Part shown: piece after piece, positions 18,019 through 27,013 of the stretch
Layout: every line of letters starts with the position of its first letter
Numbering within the stretch: the stretch's first letter is position 1
Source of the DNA: Aequorivita sp. CIP111184
GTDB lineage: Bacteria > Bacteroidota > Bacteroidia > Flavobacteriales > Flavobacteriaceae
Direction of reading: 5' to 3'
Assembly (NCBI RefSeq): GCF_900489465.1
Contig: NZ_UEFQ01000016.1
Location: 186,001-250,000 of the forward strand
Length of the DNA: 64,000 nucleotides
Position numbers and translations under genes: made by a program
The notes under the pieces: model-generated
Database searches by the model: none
Seen by the model: only the letters and a program-made list of their open reading frames with translations
What the model was told of the DNA's origin: nothing

Positions 18019-18837
18019 TTACAACTGCTTTATCAACTCAGTAAACAGAACAATCATATCTGGTTCTGCTTTTTCCGCAGAAGCGATAATATCGGCAATA
18101 TCCACAGGTTTTAGATTTTCTGGATCACATTCATCCGTCAACACTGAAACTGCCGAAACGGGAAGCTTTAAATGATTTGCAACAATTACTTCTGGTACAG
18201 TACTCATCCCAACGGCATCTGCGCCTATTAATTTTAAATATCTGTATTCCGCCCGTGTTTCCAATTGCGGACCCACAACACTAGCATAAACACCTTTGTG
18301 CAGCGTTATATTTTTTTCTGAAGCAATTTGTTCCAGTTTCTTATTCATTTCTGTATCATAAGGTGCGCTCATATCCACAAAGCGTTCGCCCATTTTTTCA
18401 ACTCCGCGAAAGGCGAGGGGAGAGCTGCCCTGTAAATTGATATGATCATCAATAAGCATAATTTCTCCTTTTTTGAAGTTTAGGTTTACTGCACCCGAAG
18501 CGTTGCTTACCAGCAATTGTTTTATTCCCAAAATATGCATTACTCGTACAGGAAATGTAACATCACGAAGCGAATAACCTTCATAGACGTGAAAGCGACC
18601 TTGCATAACCACAACTTTTTTTCCTTCCAAAGTGCCATAAATAAGTTTCCCTTTGTGAAATTCAACTGTCGCTGTTGGGAAATTTGGTATGTGATTATAG
18701 CTAACTTCGCTTTCAATCTCCAACTTTTCTACGATTTTGCCCAGACCGGTACCGAGAATAATTCCGACTTCGGGATTATCAAATCCGCGTTGTTTTAAAT
18801 AGTCTGCAGCTTGCTCAATATATTTTGTAGTGCTCAT
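18019..18837 (-). CDS. Purine-nucleoside phosphorylase (PunA / PNP-I family)
   Basis: 272 residues, standard for trimeric PNP. Motifs include 'I-I-L-G-T-G-L-G' near residue 27, 'G-R-F-H-V-Y-E-G-Y' with the phosphate-binding His, 'V-S-N-A-S-G-A-V-N', 'V-V-G-P-Q-L-E-T-R-A-E-Y' with the purine-binding Glu and 'D-A-V-G-M-S-T-V-P-E'. It cleaves purine nucleosides with phosphate to the base and ribose-1-phosphate. Placement 3 bp upstream of nothing but arsenosugar-type genes suggests it removes adenine from a 5'-arsenic-substituted adenosine made by ArsS; that role is inference. A housekeeping salvage role remains possible. Confidence 0.93.
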   Translation of the reverse strand: MSTTKYIEQAADYLKQRGFDNPEVGIILGTGLGKIVEKLEIESEVSYNHIPNFPTATVEFHKGKLIYGTLEGKKVVVMQGRFHVYEGYSLRDVTFPVRVMHILGIKQLLVSNASGAVNLNFKKGEIMLIDDHINLQGSSPLAFRGVEKMGERFVDMSAPYDTEMNKKLEQIASEKNITLHKGVYASVVGPQLETRAEYRYLKLIGADAVGMSTVPEVIVANHLKLPVSAVSVLTDECDPENLKPVDIADIIASAEKAEPDMIVLFTELIKQL

Positions 18838-18840
18838 AAT

Positions 18841-19533
18841 TTATAAAAAGTTGTTGTCTAAATAAGGTGGCAGAAATTGCTGAAAAGCGTCCACATTTTT
18901 TATGTCTTCGTAATAGTCTACATCGTTTCTTTCATCGAGTAGTAGGTATTTTTTATCTTTTAAATCGTTCAAAGTAGCTTCCAAAACGGCACTGGTGCCC
19001 CAAGCTTTATTTTGAAAAATTTCAGAATTGAGTTCCTTCATTCCCAATAGATAATAGCCACCATCAGTTGCGGGACCAATTACAAAAGGAGTTGTTTCAA
19101 GTGCGTCATAAGCAGTTTCAATATCTTTTTTATTTAAATCGAACATATCGCTGCCAATAATAATTGCTTTTTCATAACCCATTCCGAAGATTTCTGAAAA
19201 TGCATTTTCCATTCGTTCGCCCAAATCAGCGCCATTTTGCAATTTTTTTCTGAAACTATCAGGGTTCCAAATATCGTCACGGTGAATATTTTCAGAATAA
19301 AAAACGTATTTGTCTACGTTTAATTTTTCTGTTATTTCTACCGTATGCTTAAGTAGAAATTTATAGATTTTCAAAGCACTTTCATCGCCGACAGATTTTG
19401 CCAAACGCGTTTTCACTTTACCCAATTCAGGGTTTCGGGTAAAAATAATCAGTGCCTTTTTTGAAGTGGGAAAATGAAAGTCGAATGCCATTTCATTATC
19501 GCCGCTTGTGTCTTTTGAGGAAAGTAAGCCCAT
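18841..19533 (-). CDS. DUF2064 / TIGR04282-type transferase (arsenosugar locus), copy 1
   Basis: 230 residues with a nucleotidyl/glycosyl-transferase-like Rossmann fold: 'L-I-I-F-T-R-N-P-E-L-G-K-V-K-T-R-L-A', 'G-E-R-M-E-N-A-F', 'I-I-G-S-D-M-F-D-L' and 'I-G-P-A-T-D-G-G-Y-Y-L-L-G'. This is the family called 'transferase 1, rSAM-associated' or DUF2064, placed with arsenosugar biosynthesis. It retains the full 'G-K-V-K-T-R-L' loop that would bind the nucleotide, unlike copy 2 at 27014-27706. The start at 19533 gives an extra ~20 residues; the ATG at residue 15 is an alternative. It lies 3 bp before the PNP gene. Confidence 0.88.
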   Translation of the reverse strand: MGLLSSKDTSGDNEMAFDFHFPTSKKALIIFTRNPELGKVKTRLAKSVGDESALKIYKFLLKHTVEITEKLNVDKYVFYSENIHRDDIWNPDSFRKKLQNGADLGERMENAFSEIFGMGYEKAIIIGSDMFDLNKKDIETAYDALETTPFVIGPATDGGYYLLGMKELNSEIFQNKAWGTSAVLEATLNDLKDKKYLLLDERNDVDYYEDIKNVDAFQQFLPPYLDNNFL

Positions 19534-19553
19534 TTTTTTAGTAATAATTCAAT

Positions 19554-20054
19554 TTAATATATTGGATTCCCAGCGTGTAAATATTTACTCCACATTTTTG
19601 AAAAGGTATGCACATTTTCCGTTTCAATTCCTGTAGAATCAATAACCGGATAATCTTTGTTTTTCCATTCAAAGATACCGCCGTAAAGATTTTTGACATT
19701 GGTAAACCCAGCTTTTTTTAGTTTTTCACCAATTTGTTCAGAACGAATTCCAACAGAACAATAAACAATTATTGGAGCGTTTTTCTTTAGTTTTTGAAGT
19801 TGTTTTTCTTCCAAAGAAAAATCGTTAAAACCAACATTTTTCGCGGAAGCAATATGGCTTACGTTAAATTCGTTCGGCTCACGTGAATCCAAAATTACTA
19901 CAGAATCATTCATTTGTAACATTCGCAATTCTTCTACAGAAATATATGGAATGCTTCGCGTGTTATAGGTCTGCAGAAGTTCGCCCATATTTTTTTGGGC
20001 GAAGCTGTTCGCTGCGATTAATAATAGAAGAAAGAAAATTGTTTTTTGTTTCAT
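19554..20054 (-). CDS. Secreted rhodanese-like domain protein
   Basis: 166 residues with a cleavable signal peptide ending 'N-S-F-A-Q'. One rhodanese domain follows with 'V-V-I-L-D-S-R-E-P-N-E-F' and the active-site loop 'V-Y-C-S-V-G-I-R-S', whose Cys would carry the persulfide. The protein is therefore a periplasmic sulfur- or perhaps oxyanion-handling enzyme. Rhodanese-type domains also act as arsenate reductases in other folds, but that should not be assumed here. It sits 20 bp before the DUF2064 gene. Confidence 0.88.
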   Translation of the reverse strand: MKQKTIFFLLLLIAANSFAQKNMGELLQTYNTRSIPYISVEELRMLQMNDSVVILDSREPNEFNVSHIASAKNVGFNDFSLEEKQLQKLKKNAPIIVYCSVGIRSEQIGEKLKKAGFTNVKNLYGGIFEWKNKDYPVIDSTGIETENVHTFSKMWSKYLHAGNPIY

Positions 20055-20078
20055 AAGATTGATATTCCCACTTCAGTT

Positions 20079-20100
20079 TATCCTGAGCGGAGTCAAAGGG
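20079..20100. repeat. Intergenic copy of CTGAGC...GTC(G/A)AAG repeat family
   Basis: The plus strand reads TATCCTGAGCGGAGTCAAAG at 20080-20099, a degenerate member of the repeat also seen at 2015-2062, in trpF and in argS. It lies in the 55-bp gap between the metallophosphoesterase and rhodanese genes. Confidence 0.65.
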
Positions 20101-20109
20101 CGGAATGTT

Positions 20110-20991
20110 TTATAAAGGAATGCCAAAACCCTGCCAACCGCTTTCCATGGGCGGAAGTATTTCACAATTGTCCCAAATTCCGGTTATTATTGTTCTTGCG
20201 TATTCCTGAGGCAACAAATCATTTTGCATCAATTTGCTGGTCAACGTATAGTTATAATCCATTGTGTGATGGGAAAAACTGAGTTTCTCTTTTTCATCGT
20301 TCAAAATCATATACCAAACCTGAGGCGAGCCGTCGTTTGCGGGCATGCCGATAACGCCGGGATTTAACCACATTTTGTTTTCTTCAATGTGATGAAATGG
20401 CAGACCGCAGTGACCTGCAATAATGACATCGCTTTTGGTTGCTTTAAAATTTTTGGATTTCGTTTCCCATGGAGTCGATTTAAAAATGAATTCCGAAATA
20501 TTGAAATAGGATCCGTGTACAACGGTCACTTTTTTTCCAGCATGTTCAAACTGAAGATTATCGGGCAGCGTTTTCATAAAATCCAAGGAACTTTTTGAAA
20601 GTTTGCTTTGCGCATACGGATACCATAGTTGTGAAAATCCGTCGCATCTGCCTCCGGCTTTAAAATCGCACCCACAATTTTCGGCACCTTCGCGGAGCTG
20701 AATTTCCACATTTCCGGCAATACTTTTGGCGCCCCAAAGTTTAAAAAGTTGAACAGTTTCTTCGGGCTGGGCACAATAGCCAACAATATCGCCCGTGCAA
20801 ATACAATTTTCAGGTAAAATATTTTCTTCTTCAGCAATACTTTTTAGCTTTTCCAAAGCTTGCAGATTGCTGTAAACGCCACCGAAAAGGAGCACTTTGC
20901 CTTTCAGATTTTTTTTATGTTCTATTTTTTTATCCACGTTGGTATTAAATATAAAAGTATGCAACAGCCAATCCCCCAAATATTTACCCAA
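20110..20991 (-). CDS. Metallophosphoesterase-family protein lacking one metal site
   Basis: 293 residues of the calcineurin-like phosphoesterase fold (YfcE/MJ0936 type). Site-2 ligands are kept: Asp68 in 'T-G-D-I-V-G-Y', Asn94 in 'G-N-V-E', His159 in 'V-H-G-S' and His194 in 'A-G-H'. The usual first motif D-x-H is replaced by Gly38-Val-Tyr40, and the last 'G-H-T-H' reads 'G-H-C-G', so the ligands expected for metal site 1 are all absent. It may be mononuclear or a binding protein. The ATG at 20991 overlaps the symporter gene by 70 bp; a GTG at 20937 would cut the overlap to 16 bp and is a plausible true start. The substrate in this locus is unknown. Confidence 0.8.
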   Translation of the reverse strand: MGKYLGDWLLHTFIFNTNVDKKIEHKKNLKGKVLLFGGVYSNLQALEKLKSIAEEENILPENCICTGDIVGYCAQPEETVQLFKLWGAKSIAGNVEIQLREGAENCGCDFKAGGRCDGFSQLWYPYAQSKLSKSSLDFMKTLPDNLQFEHAGKKVTVVHGSYFNISEFIFKSTPWETKSKNFKATKSDVIIAGHCGLPFHHIEENKMWLNPGVIGMPANDGSPQVWYMILNDEKEKLSFSHHTMDYNYTLTSKLMQNDLLPQEYARTIITGIWDNCEILPPMESGWQGFGIPL

Positions 20992-22256
20992 AGTAAGTCG
21001 GCGTATTTGCCTTCTGTGAAAATGAGTTGCTTTGGAAAAATTTCAAAGACCAAAATAAAGCCGAAAACAATTCCCGTAAGAACACTCGCATAAAAACTTA
21101 CTTTTGGGGCTTTGACTCTCCAAAATAAAAATACAGGTGTTAGCCCAATTACCATTGTTCCTGATACAGTTGTTGCGGAAAGTATTTCAGCATTCAAAAA
21201 TACTGGAATGGTACCCAATATTGCAATAATTACCATTGATAATCTTCCGAAACTTAGGTTTTTCCCCAATTTTAAATCTACTGCCAATAATTTTGAAAAC
21301 GAAGAAAAAGTGGAATCCAAAGTAGAAGCTGCTGATGTTATCATTATAAAATTTATTACCAAAAGAATGATTACACCAAATGCTTTCCCCACTTCAACCG
21401 CGGCTTGTCCTTCCATTCCTTGTGATTTTGCGTAAATACCAATTACACTAAAAAGAACAATGCAAAGCGCTCCGAACAGTGTTGCCCACAAAAAACTTTT
21501 CAATGTAGTTTTTGGCGAACTTAAAAACGCGCGATCCGTTAAAACTGGGTCGTGAAAAGGATAACTGAACGATTGAATTATTGCTGCAAAAAATAAATTA
21601 AGTCCCAATTCAAAACTCCAAGTTCCCGAAGTTGCAACTTCTGAAACCGAAAAATTTTCTACCGAAAATATTTTCCAAAGAATAATACAAAGCAGTATCG
21701 CAAAAAGCCCCATTTGAATTACATCCGTAAAAATGGAACTGCTTAACCCACCTTTAATCGCATAAGCTAACGTTAAAGCCGTAAAAACAAGTATCGCCCA
21801 ATAAAAGGCGGAACTTCCTTGTTCGCCAAAATAGGTGCCGATTACCATTGTATTACTCCAAACTTCGTTGAACAAACGAATAACGATTAATACCGAAAAA
21901 ACCCGCATCGCGCCTTTTCCAAAACGGCTCGTTAAAAAGTGGTGGATACTCTGGAAACCACCTTCTTTTCTGAGAAAATAAATAATAATTCCGGCCACGG
22001 CAAAAGATAAATAATATCCAGCATAAGCAACGCCGCCCACAATTCCGAAATCGAGACCGAGGTTGGCGGCATTGGTAATGCTTTTTGCCATAATCCAAGA
22101 AATGATAAGGCTTCCTGTAAGCATAAATGCGCTAGGGGCTTTTTTGCGATGGGTTGCCTTAAAAAATTCGTCGGTTGTTTTTGCTAATGGGGAAAGAAAA
22201 AACAGTATCAAACTCGATACGATTATCAATGCCCATTGCCAGGTTTCTACGTTCAT
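20922..22256 (-). CDS. Sodium:solute symporter (SSS) family transporter
   Basis: 444 residues with about 12-13 hydrophobic segments, the LeuT-like SSS layout. Features include an N-terminal helix, 'T-D-E-F-F-K-A-T' in the first loop, 'W-I-M-A-K-S-I-T-N-A-A' in helix 2, 'Y-A-I-K-G-G-L-S-S-S-I-F-T-D' in the middle and 'A-A-S-T-L-D-S-T-F-S-S' in helix 8-9 where Na+ ligands lie. The solute cannot be named from sequence. Its position directly after SusCD suggests it takes the SusCD cargo from periplasm to cytoplasm. It overlaps the downstream phosphoesterase gene. Confidence 0.88.
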   Translation of the reverse strand: MNVETWQWALIIVSSLILFFLSPLAKTTDEFFKATHRKKAPSAFMLTGSLIISWIMAKSITNAANLGLDFGIVGGVAYAGYYLSFAVAGIIIYFLRKEGGFQSIHHFLTSRFGKGAMRVFSVLIVIRLFNEVWSNTMVIGTYFGEQGSSAFYWAILVFTALTLAYAIKGGLSSSIFTDVIQMGLFAILLCIILWKIFSVENFSVSEVATSGTWSFELGLNLFFAAIIQSFSYPFHDPVLTDRAFLSSPKTTLKSFLWATLFGALCIVLFSVIGIYAKSQGMEGQAAVEVGKAFGVIILLVINFIMITSAASTLDSTFSSFSKLLAVDLKLGKNLSFGRLSMVIIAILGTIPVFLNAEILSATTVSGTMVIGLTPVFLFWRVKAPKVSFYASVLTGIVFGFILVFEIFPKQLIFTEGKYADLLWVNIWGIGCCILLYLIPTWIKK

Positions 22257-22289
22257 TAATAAAAATTTAGTTTTGCTTACAGCTTATTT

Positions 22290-23732
22290 CTATTCATCCC
22301 ACCAAACTGGAAAATTGATGCTATTTCCGTTTGTATTTGAAGCGGCTTGGTTATAATTATCAGCATTCAAAGCCTGTTCTTCTGCAGGATATGGCATTCT
22401 TACGGGAATTAGACCATTGTTTAAACTTGCGGCAACAGGTTTCAACATTGGAAAACCTGTTCGGCGATACTCAACCCAACCTTCGTAACCATTTATAATA
22501 TTTGCTATCCATTTTTGGGTAACAATTTGTTGAACGGGAGTTGTGCCCGAAGCGTCAAAAGCTGCAGGACCACTTAAATAATCTGAAGGCAATGGCGTAT
22601 TCCAATATTCAAAAGCAAGTGCTACACCAGTTTCGTATAAATCTCTTGCGTTTGCAGTGATTAAACCTTTTTGCGCGGCTTCAGCTAAGTTTAAATAGGT
22701 TTCCCACGCAGTCAAAAAGTTGGCGTCGAGGGTGGAAGTATCTTCTCTGAAAATTGTTCCAGCAAGTGAATAATCTGCCAGATTAATGGAAGTGTTTGAT
22801 GCGTCAATTCCATTTATCAAGCCATTAAATTCGCCGTTTGTTGAATTTTCAAAAGGACGGAAAAATTTTGTAATTCTAGTATCGTTTAAAGGAATCATTA
22901 TATCCTCCATTGTTTCTGAAAGAACAACATTGTTGAAATCACCAACCCGAAGCTTTGCCAATCGGAAACGATTTGGATCTGTATTTGTAAAATTGAAAAT
23001 TGCATTTTCAGAATTACTCTGCATATAATTTCCAGAACTGTAAATTGCTTGTAGTTGTGTTGAAACATCAATTTTTCCTGAAATTCTGAGCAAAGCTTTT
23101 ATTTTTAAAGAATTTGCAAATTTCACCCAACCGTCCAAATTACCGTTGAAAAGTATATCGCCTTCCAGCGGAAGTACATCGGTGTAATTGTTGATTGCGG
23201 CAATACCTTTATTGAGATTGTCCAAAATTCCGCCATCGGCCAAATAGATGTCTTGCTGTTTATCATATTTAGGAGTAACGGTTCCGTTCACGCCGTTGAA
23301 GGCTTCACTATATGGAACATCACCAAAAAGATCGGTCAATCCTGCTGCCATATAGGCTTTCATAATTAGAGCAGGGCCTTCATAAACAGCATAGGTTTGT
23401 AAGGTTTGCGCTTGGTTCAGTAAAATCTCATTATCGCGAAGGTTCACATAAAAAACAGGCCAAGGATTCCCGCCCAATTGTGGTGATTTCAATGCGTGAC
23501 GGTCAAATAAGTTGAAGTCGAGCGCGGTTCTGTGTTGTGAGAGTAAATCGCCAGCAACAAAGCCTTCATAACTCATTTGCTCTCCAAAATCGTAAATTAC
23601 TTGGCGGAGCAAAAGGCTTGGTTGCACACTGTTTGGGGCGTTTGGATTTGTATTTATTTCTTCAAAATCTTTGGTACATCCACTTGCAATAAGCAGGCAA
23701 ACCAAACCGAAAATATATATAATGTTTTTCAT
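22290..23732 (-). CDS. SusD/RagB-family lipoprotein (SusD-like type 2)
   Basis: 480 residues. The lipobox 'I-A-S-G-C' gives an acylated Cys near residue 19, followed by 'T-K-D-F-E-E-I-N-T-N-P-N-A-P', typical of the SusD_like-2 group. This is the surface lid of a SusCD transporter, capturing ligand over its SusC barrel. The group is common outside classical glycan loci and often handles peptides or other small polymers. It is 10 bp downstream of susC and 33 bp upstream of the symporter gene. No glycoside hydrolase lies beside it, so the cargo may not be a polysaccharide. Confidence 0.92.
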   Translation of the reverse strand: MKNIIYIFGLVCLLIASGCTKDFEEINTNPNAPNSVQPSLLLRQVIYDFGEQMSYEGFVAGDLLSQHRTALDFNLFDRHALKSPQLGGNPWPVFYVNLRDNEILLNQAQTLQTYAVYEGPALIMKAYMAAGLTDLFGDVPYSEAFNGVNGTVTPKYDKQQDIYLADGGILDNLNKGIAAINNYTDVLPLEGDILFNGNLDGWVKFANSLKIKALLRISGKIDVSTQLQAIYSSGNYMQSNSENAIFNFTNTDPNRFRLAKLRVGDFNNVVLSETMEDIMIPLNDTRITKFFRPFENSTNGEFNGLINGIDASNTSINLADYSLAGTIFREDTSTLDANFLTAWETYLNLAEAAQKGLITANARDLYETGVALAFEYWNTPLPSDYLSGPAAFDASGTTPVQQIVTQKWIANIINGYEGWVEYRRTGFPMLKPVAASLNNGLIPVRMPYPAEEQALNADNYNQAASNTNGNSINFPVWWDE

Positions 23733-23742
23733 CGTCGTTTTT

Positions 23743-26700
23743 TTAAAAAGTTAGACCCGCTTTAAATCCGATACTTCGGGTAGAGGCATAGCTCATATCT
23801 TCCACACCGCTTACAAAACCTGTTCCTTGTACGGCAAGTTGCTCCGGATCGAAATGTGGAATGTCGCTAATGGCGAAAATATTTCTTCCTATAATAGAAA
23901 AATTGATTGCTGCACCGTCTTCAAGACCCGCAAAATCTTTTTTAGTTTTGAAGGTATAGCCAATAGAAAACTGACGAAGCTTTAAATAGGAAGCATTGTA
24001 GGTATTGTTTTCCTCGTGGTTTCTATCGTAAAACTGGCGATAATAACTTTCTGCAGAAACGCCTGTAGTGTTTGGAACGTACTGTGGATTTTCATCTGTA
24101 CCAATATTCACAACACCTTGCGGCACGATATCGCTGCGATCACCACCTGTTTCTGCAAGTTGCCCGCTAACGGTTGCTAAAGCACGGGTTCGTGAAACCA
24201 ATTCGCCTCCTTGGTGCAAATCAAACAAAAAACCAAGGTTCCAGTTTTTATAGTTGAAATTGTTATTCCAGCCCAATATAAAATCTGGGTTATAGTTTCC
24301 TATTTTTTTTAGAGTATTGTCTGCAATATATCTTCCTTCTGAAGTAAGAATGAAATCGCCATTTTCGTTTTTTAAATAACCAGTTCCATAGATGTCACCA
24401 ATTTCGCCACCTTCTTCCACTTGAAACCAAACGGTTTGATCTGCGCTATCATAAATTCTGCTGAAAGCAAGCGTCAATCTACCATCTGTTTGCGGCAGAC
24501 TTTCCACAACTGCTTTGCTTGTGCTAAAGTTGAACGTAGTGTTCCAACTAAAATTACCAGTTTTTATGGGGATTATATCGGCAACTAATTCTATCCCTTG
24601 CGAACGTACTTTTCCACCATTAACAACTTGCTGGTTATAACCGGAAGAAATTCCAATTGGCAAAGAAATAATTTGGTCTTCAGTCAGCGCATTGTAATAA
24701 GTAAAGTCAAAATTCAGCCTATCTCTAAAAAAGCGAATATCGGCGCCCACTTCATAGGAAGTTACCTGCTCGGGTTTTAAATTTGCATTCGGAATAAAGT
24801 TTTGGTCACTGAAAGTTGGTTGCCCCAAATAAGGCGTTTGTGAAACAAATGCTCTCGAAGTTTGATATGGACTGGTATCGTTCCCAACTTGGGCAATACT
24901 TGCGCGAAGTTTCGCAAAGGAAATTGCACTTGGAAGTTTCACCGCATTCGAAAGTATAAAACTCAAAGAAGCAGAAGGATAAAAGAACGAAGTGCCATCT
25001 ACAGAGAAAGGTGTTGCCAAAGCGCTGGACCAGTCGTTGCGCGCTGTAATATCTAAATAAGCGAAATCTCTAAAACCAAATTTTGCAACCCCGTAAAATG
25101 AATTGATGCGTTTCTGCGATTCATACTGAAAAACTTGGATTGGCGATGCCGCATTGTTTAAGCTGAAAATTCCGGGTTGTGCTAAATTCAATGCTTGTGA
25201 TTGTTTAGTAGAAGCAGTTTGGTCTAATCTATTTCCTCCAGCAGAAATATCAAAAGAGAAATTTCCAAAGAGATTATTATAGTTTAGCAAAAAGTCTGTG
25301 TTCACTTCTCTGTATAAAACGTCGTTTTCGGCATAAGCTCCATTTTTAAAACGGTTACTGCTGTAAGCTCTTCGAAATTCGCGGTTTTCGGAGGAATAAT
25401 CCATTCCAGTTCGCAAAGAAATGCTTAAATGTTCCGCAAGATTTTGTTTTATGGAAACATTTCCAAAAACGCGGTCGCGGTCAAAAGCGTTTCTGTTTTC
25501 AAGCAACGTGAAATATGGGTTGTCAAAATATGTGTAGTTGAAGGAATAGTGTTGCACATTTTCTAAGCCTGGCTGCCAGTATTGTTTCATATTTTCAATA
25601 TTTAACGAGCGTGGACCCCAAGCTACCAAAGCGTAATTAACGTTTTCGCTACCGTAACCATTTGATGGACGGTTGTCGCTGTTTGAATTTACATAACTTA
25701 TGGAAGTTGCGATTTCGGTTTTAGTGGTTGGGCGAAAAGTAAGATTTGCTGCAATCGTTTGTCGGTCAAGATTTACACCGGGAATGATGGATTCGCTTCT
25801 CAAATCTGTAAACGAAAGACGGTAATTTCCGTTTCCAAAGTTGTCAGAAACCGAAATATTATTAATTGATGTCGTGCCTGTCTTATAAAAATCCTTCAAA
25901 TTATCGGGATGCGAAACGAAAGGAGTAGGTGTGATTGGCAGTCCATCATATAGCGAAGTATCGCCCCCACGAACCACACTACCATCGGGTAAATAAACAG
26001 GACTATCATATTGCGGAATTAAATTGCCCGAATCTAGCCTCGGACCCCACGAATAACTGATTAAGTCATTTGTTCCGCCACCCAGTCCGTCAACATATTC
26101 AAATTGACCAGAATTTCCCTGTCCGTATTCATTTTGAAATTTTGGCAATTTAAAGGCGGTGTCCACAAAAAGGGAAGTATTTATGCTAATACCCATTCCC
26201 TTGGCTTTACTGCCATCTTTAGTTTCAATTACAATAACACCATTGGCAGCGCGTGTTCCGTAAAGAGCAGCCGCCGTTGGGCCTTTTAAAACGGTTACAG
26301 ATTCAATATCGTCTGGGTTTACTTCCATTGCGCCATTTCCAAAATCTATTTCCTGAAATCCTGCTGCCGCTTCGTTTGTTACGTTAAAAACAGTATTGTT
26401 ATTGATTGGCGTTCCATCAATCACAAATAGCGGATTGTTGTTTGAAAAGGAAGCTTCGCCTCGAATGGTAATTTTTGAAGAAGAACCAACGCCAGTTGCT
26501 CCTTGCGTTATGGTAACACCAGCCAATTTCCCAGAAAGATTATCGAGAAAATTAACCGATTTTACTTCAGAAATTTCTTCAGATTTTAATGTTTGGACGG
26601 TATAGCCCAATTCCTTTGATTCACGTTTTACGCCAAGTGCCGTAACTACAACTTCGTCAAGACTAGTAGTCGATTCGGTCAATATAACGTCGATTCTCGT

Positions 26701-26949
26701 TCTGTTTTCAACCGAAACGGTTTGCGTTGCATAACCAATTGCAGAAAATTTTAGTTTATCATTTTCAGAAACGGAAATAATATACTTTCCATTTTCATCG
26801 GTGATTGTTGCCTTGCCATTGCTCGCTTGTATGGTTACAAACGGAACGGTGGTATCATCAACCGCTGAGATTACTGTTCCAGTAATTGTGGTTTGGGCGT
26901 AGCTGCAAATAGAAAACAACAGCAATATGCATAAGTATATATGCTTCAT
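23743..26949 (-). CDS. SusC/RagA-family TonB-linked outer membrane transporter
   Basis: 1068 residues. There is a signal peptide ending 'I-C-S-Y-A-Q' and an N-terminal carboxypeptidase-regulatory-like domain ('I-T-G-T-V-I-S-A-V-D-D-T-T-V-P-F'). A plug domain follows with 'S-L-D-E-V-V-V-T-A-L-G-V-K-R' (TonB-box region), 'I-R-G' and 'N-N-N-P-L-F-V-I-D-G', then a large beta-barrel ending in an aromatic C-terminal residue ('G-L-T-F'). It would import ligand with energy from TonB. Its partner is the SusD protein 10 bp downstream. It sits within the arsenosugar-type array, which is unusual for a SusC. Confidence 0.95.
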   Translation of the reverse strand: MKHIYLCILLLFSICSYAQTTITGTVISAVDDTTVPFVTIQASNGKATITDENGKYIISVSENDKLKFSAIGYATQTVSVENRTRIDVILTESTTSLDEVVVTALGVKRESKELGYTVQTLKSEEISEVKSVNFLDNLSGKLAGVTITQGATGVGSSSKITIRGEASFSNNNPLFVIDGTPINNNTVFNVTNEAAAGFQEIDFGNGAMEVNPDDIESVTVLKGPTAAALYGTRAANGVIVIETKDGSKAKGMGISINTSLFVDTAFKLPKFQNEYGQGNSGQFEYVDGLGGGTNDLISYSWGPRLDSGNLIPQYDSPVYLPDGSVVRGGDTSLYDGLPITPTPFVSHPDNLKDFYKTGTTSINNISVSDNFGNGNYRLSFTDLRSESIIPGVNLDRQTIAANLTFRPTTKTEIATSISYVNSNSDNRPSNGYGSENVNYALVAWGPRSLNIENMKQYWQPGLENVQHYSFNYTYFDNPYFTLLENRNAFDRDRVFGNVSIKQNLAEHLSISLRTGMDYSSENREFRRAYSSNRFKNGAYAENDVLYREVNTDFLLNYNNLFGNFSFDISAGGNRLDQTASTKQSQALNLAQPGIFSLNNAASPIQVFQYESQKRINSFYGVAKFGFRDFAYLDITARNDWSSALATPFSVDGTSFFYPSASLSFILSNAVKLPSAISFAKLRASIAQVGNDTSPYQTSRAFVSQTPYLGQPTFSDQNFIPNANLKPEQVTSYEVGADIRFFRDRLNFDFTYYNALTEDQIISLPIGISSGYNQQVVNGGKVRSQGIELVADIIPIKTGNFSWNTTFNFSTSKAVVESLPQTDGRLTLAFSRIYDSADQTVWFQVEEGGEIGDIYGTGYLKNENGDFILTSEGRYIADNTLKKIGNYNPDFILGWNNNFNYKNWNLGFLFDLHQGGELVSRTRALATVSGQLAETGGDRSDIVPQGVVNIGTDENPQYVPNTTGVSAESYYRQFYDRNHEENNTYNASYLKLRQFSIGYTFKTKKDFAGLEDGAAINFSIIGRNIFAISDIPHFDPEQLAVQGTGFVSGVEDMSYASTRSIGFKAGLTF

Positions 26950-27013
26950 AAAAAATTAGTTGGTTAAAAGAATGGTTTTTTAGCAGAATTCTTCAGAAGA
27001 AGAAAAGCTTTGA

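Noticed and set aside
20046-20282. 78-codon plus-strand frame crossing the repeat at 20079-20100
   Set aside because: It runs antisense into the phosphoesterase gene and shows no recognisable protein features.
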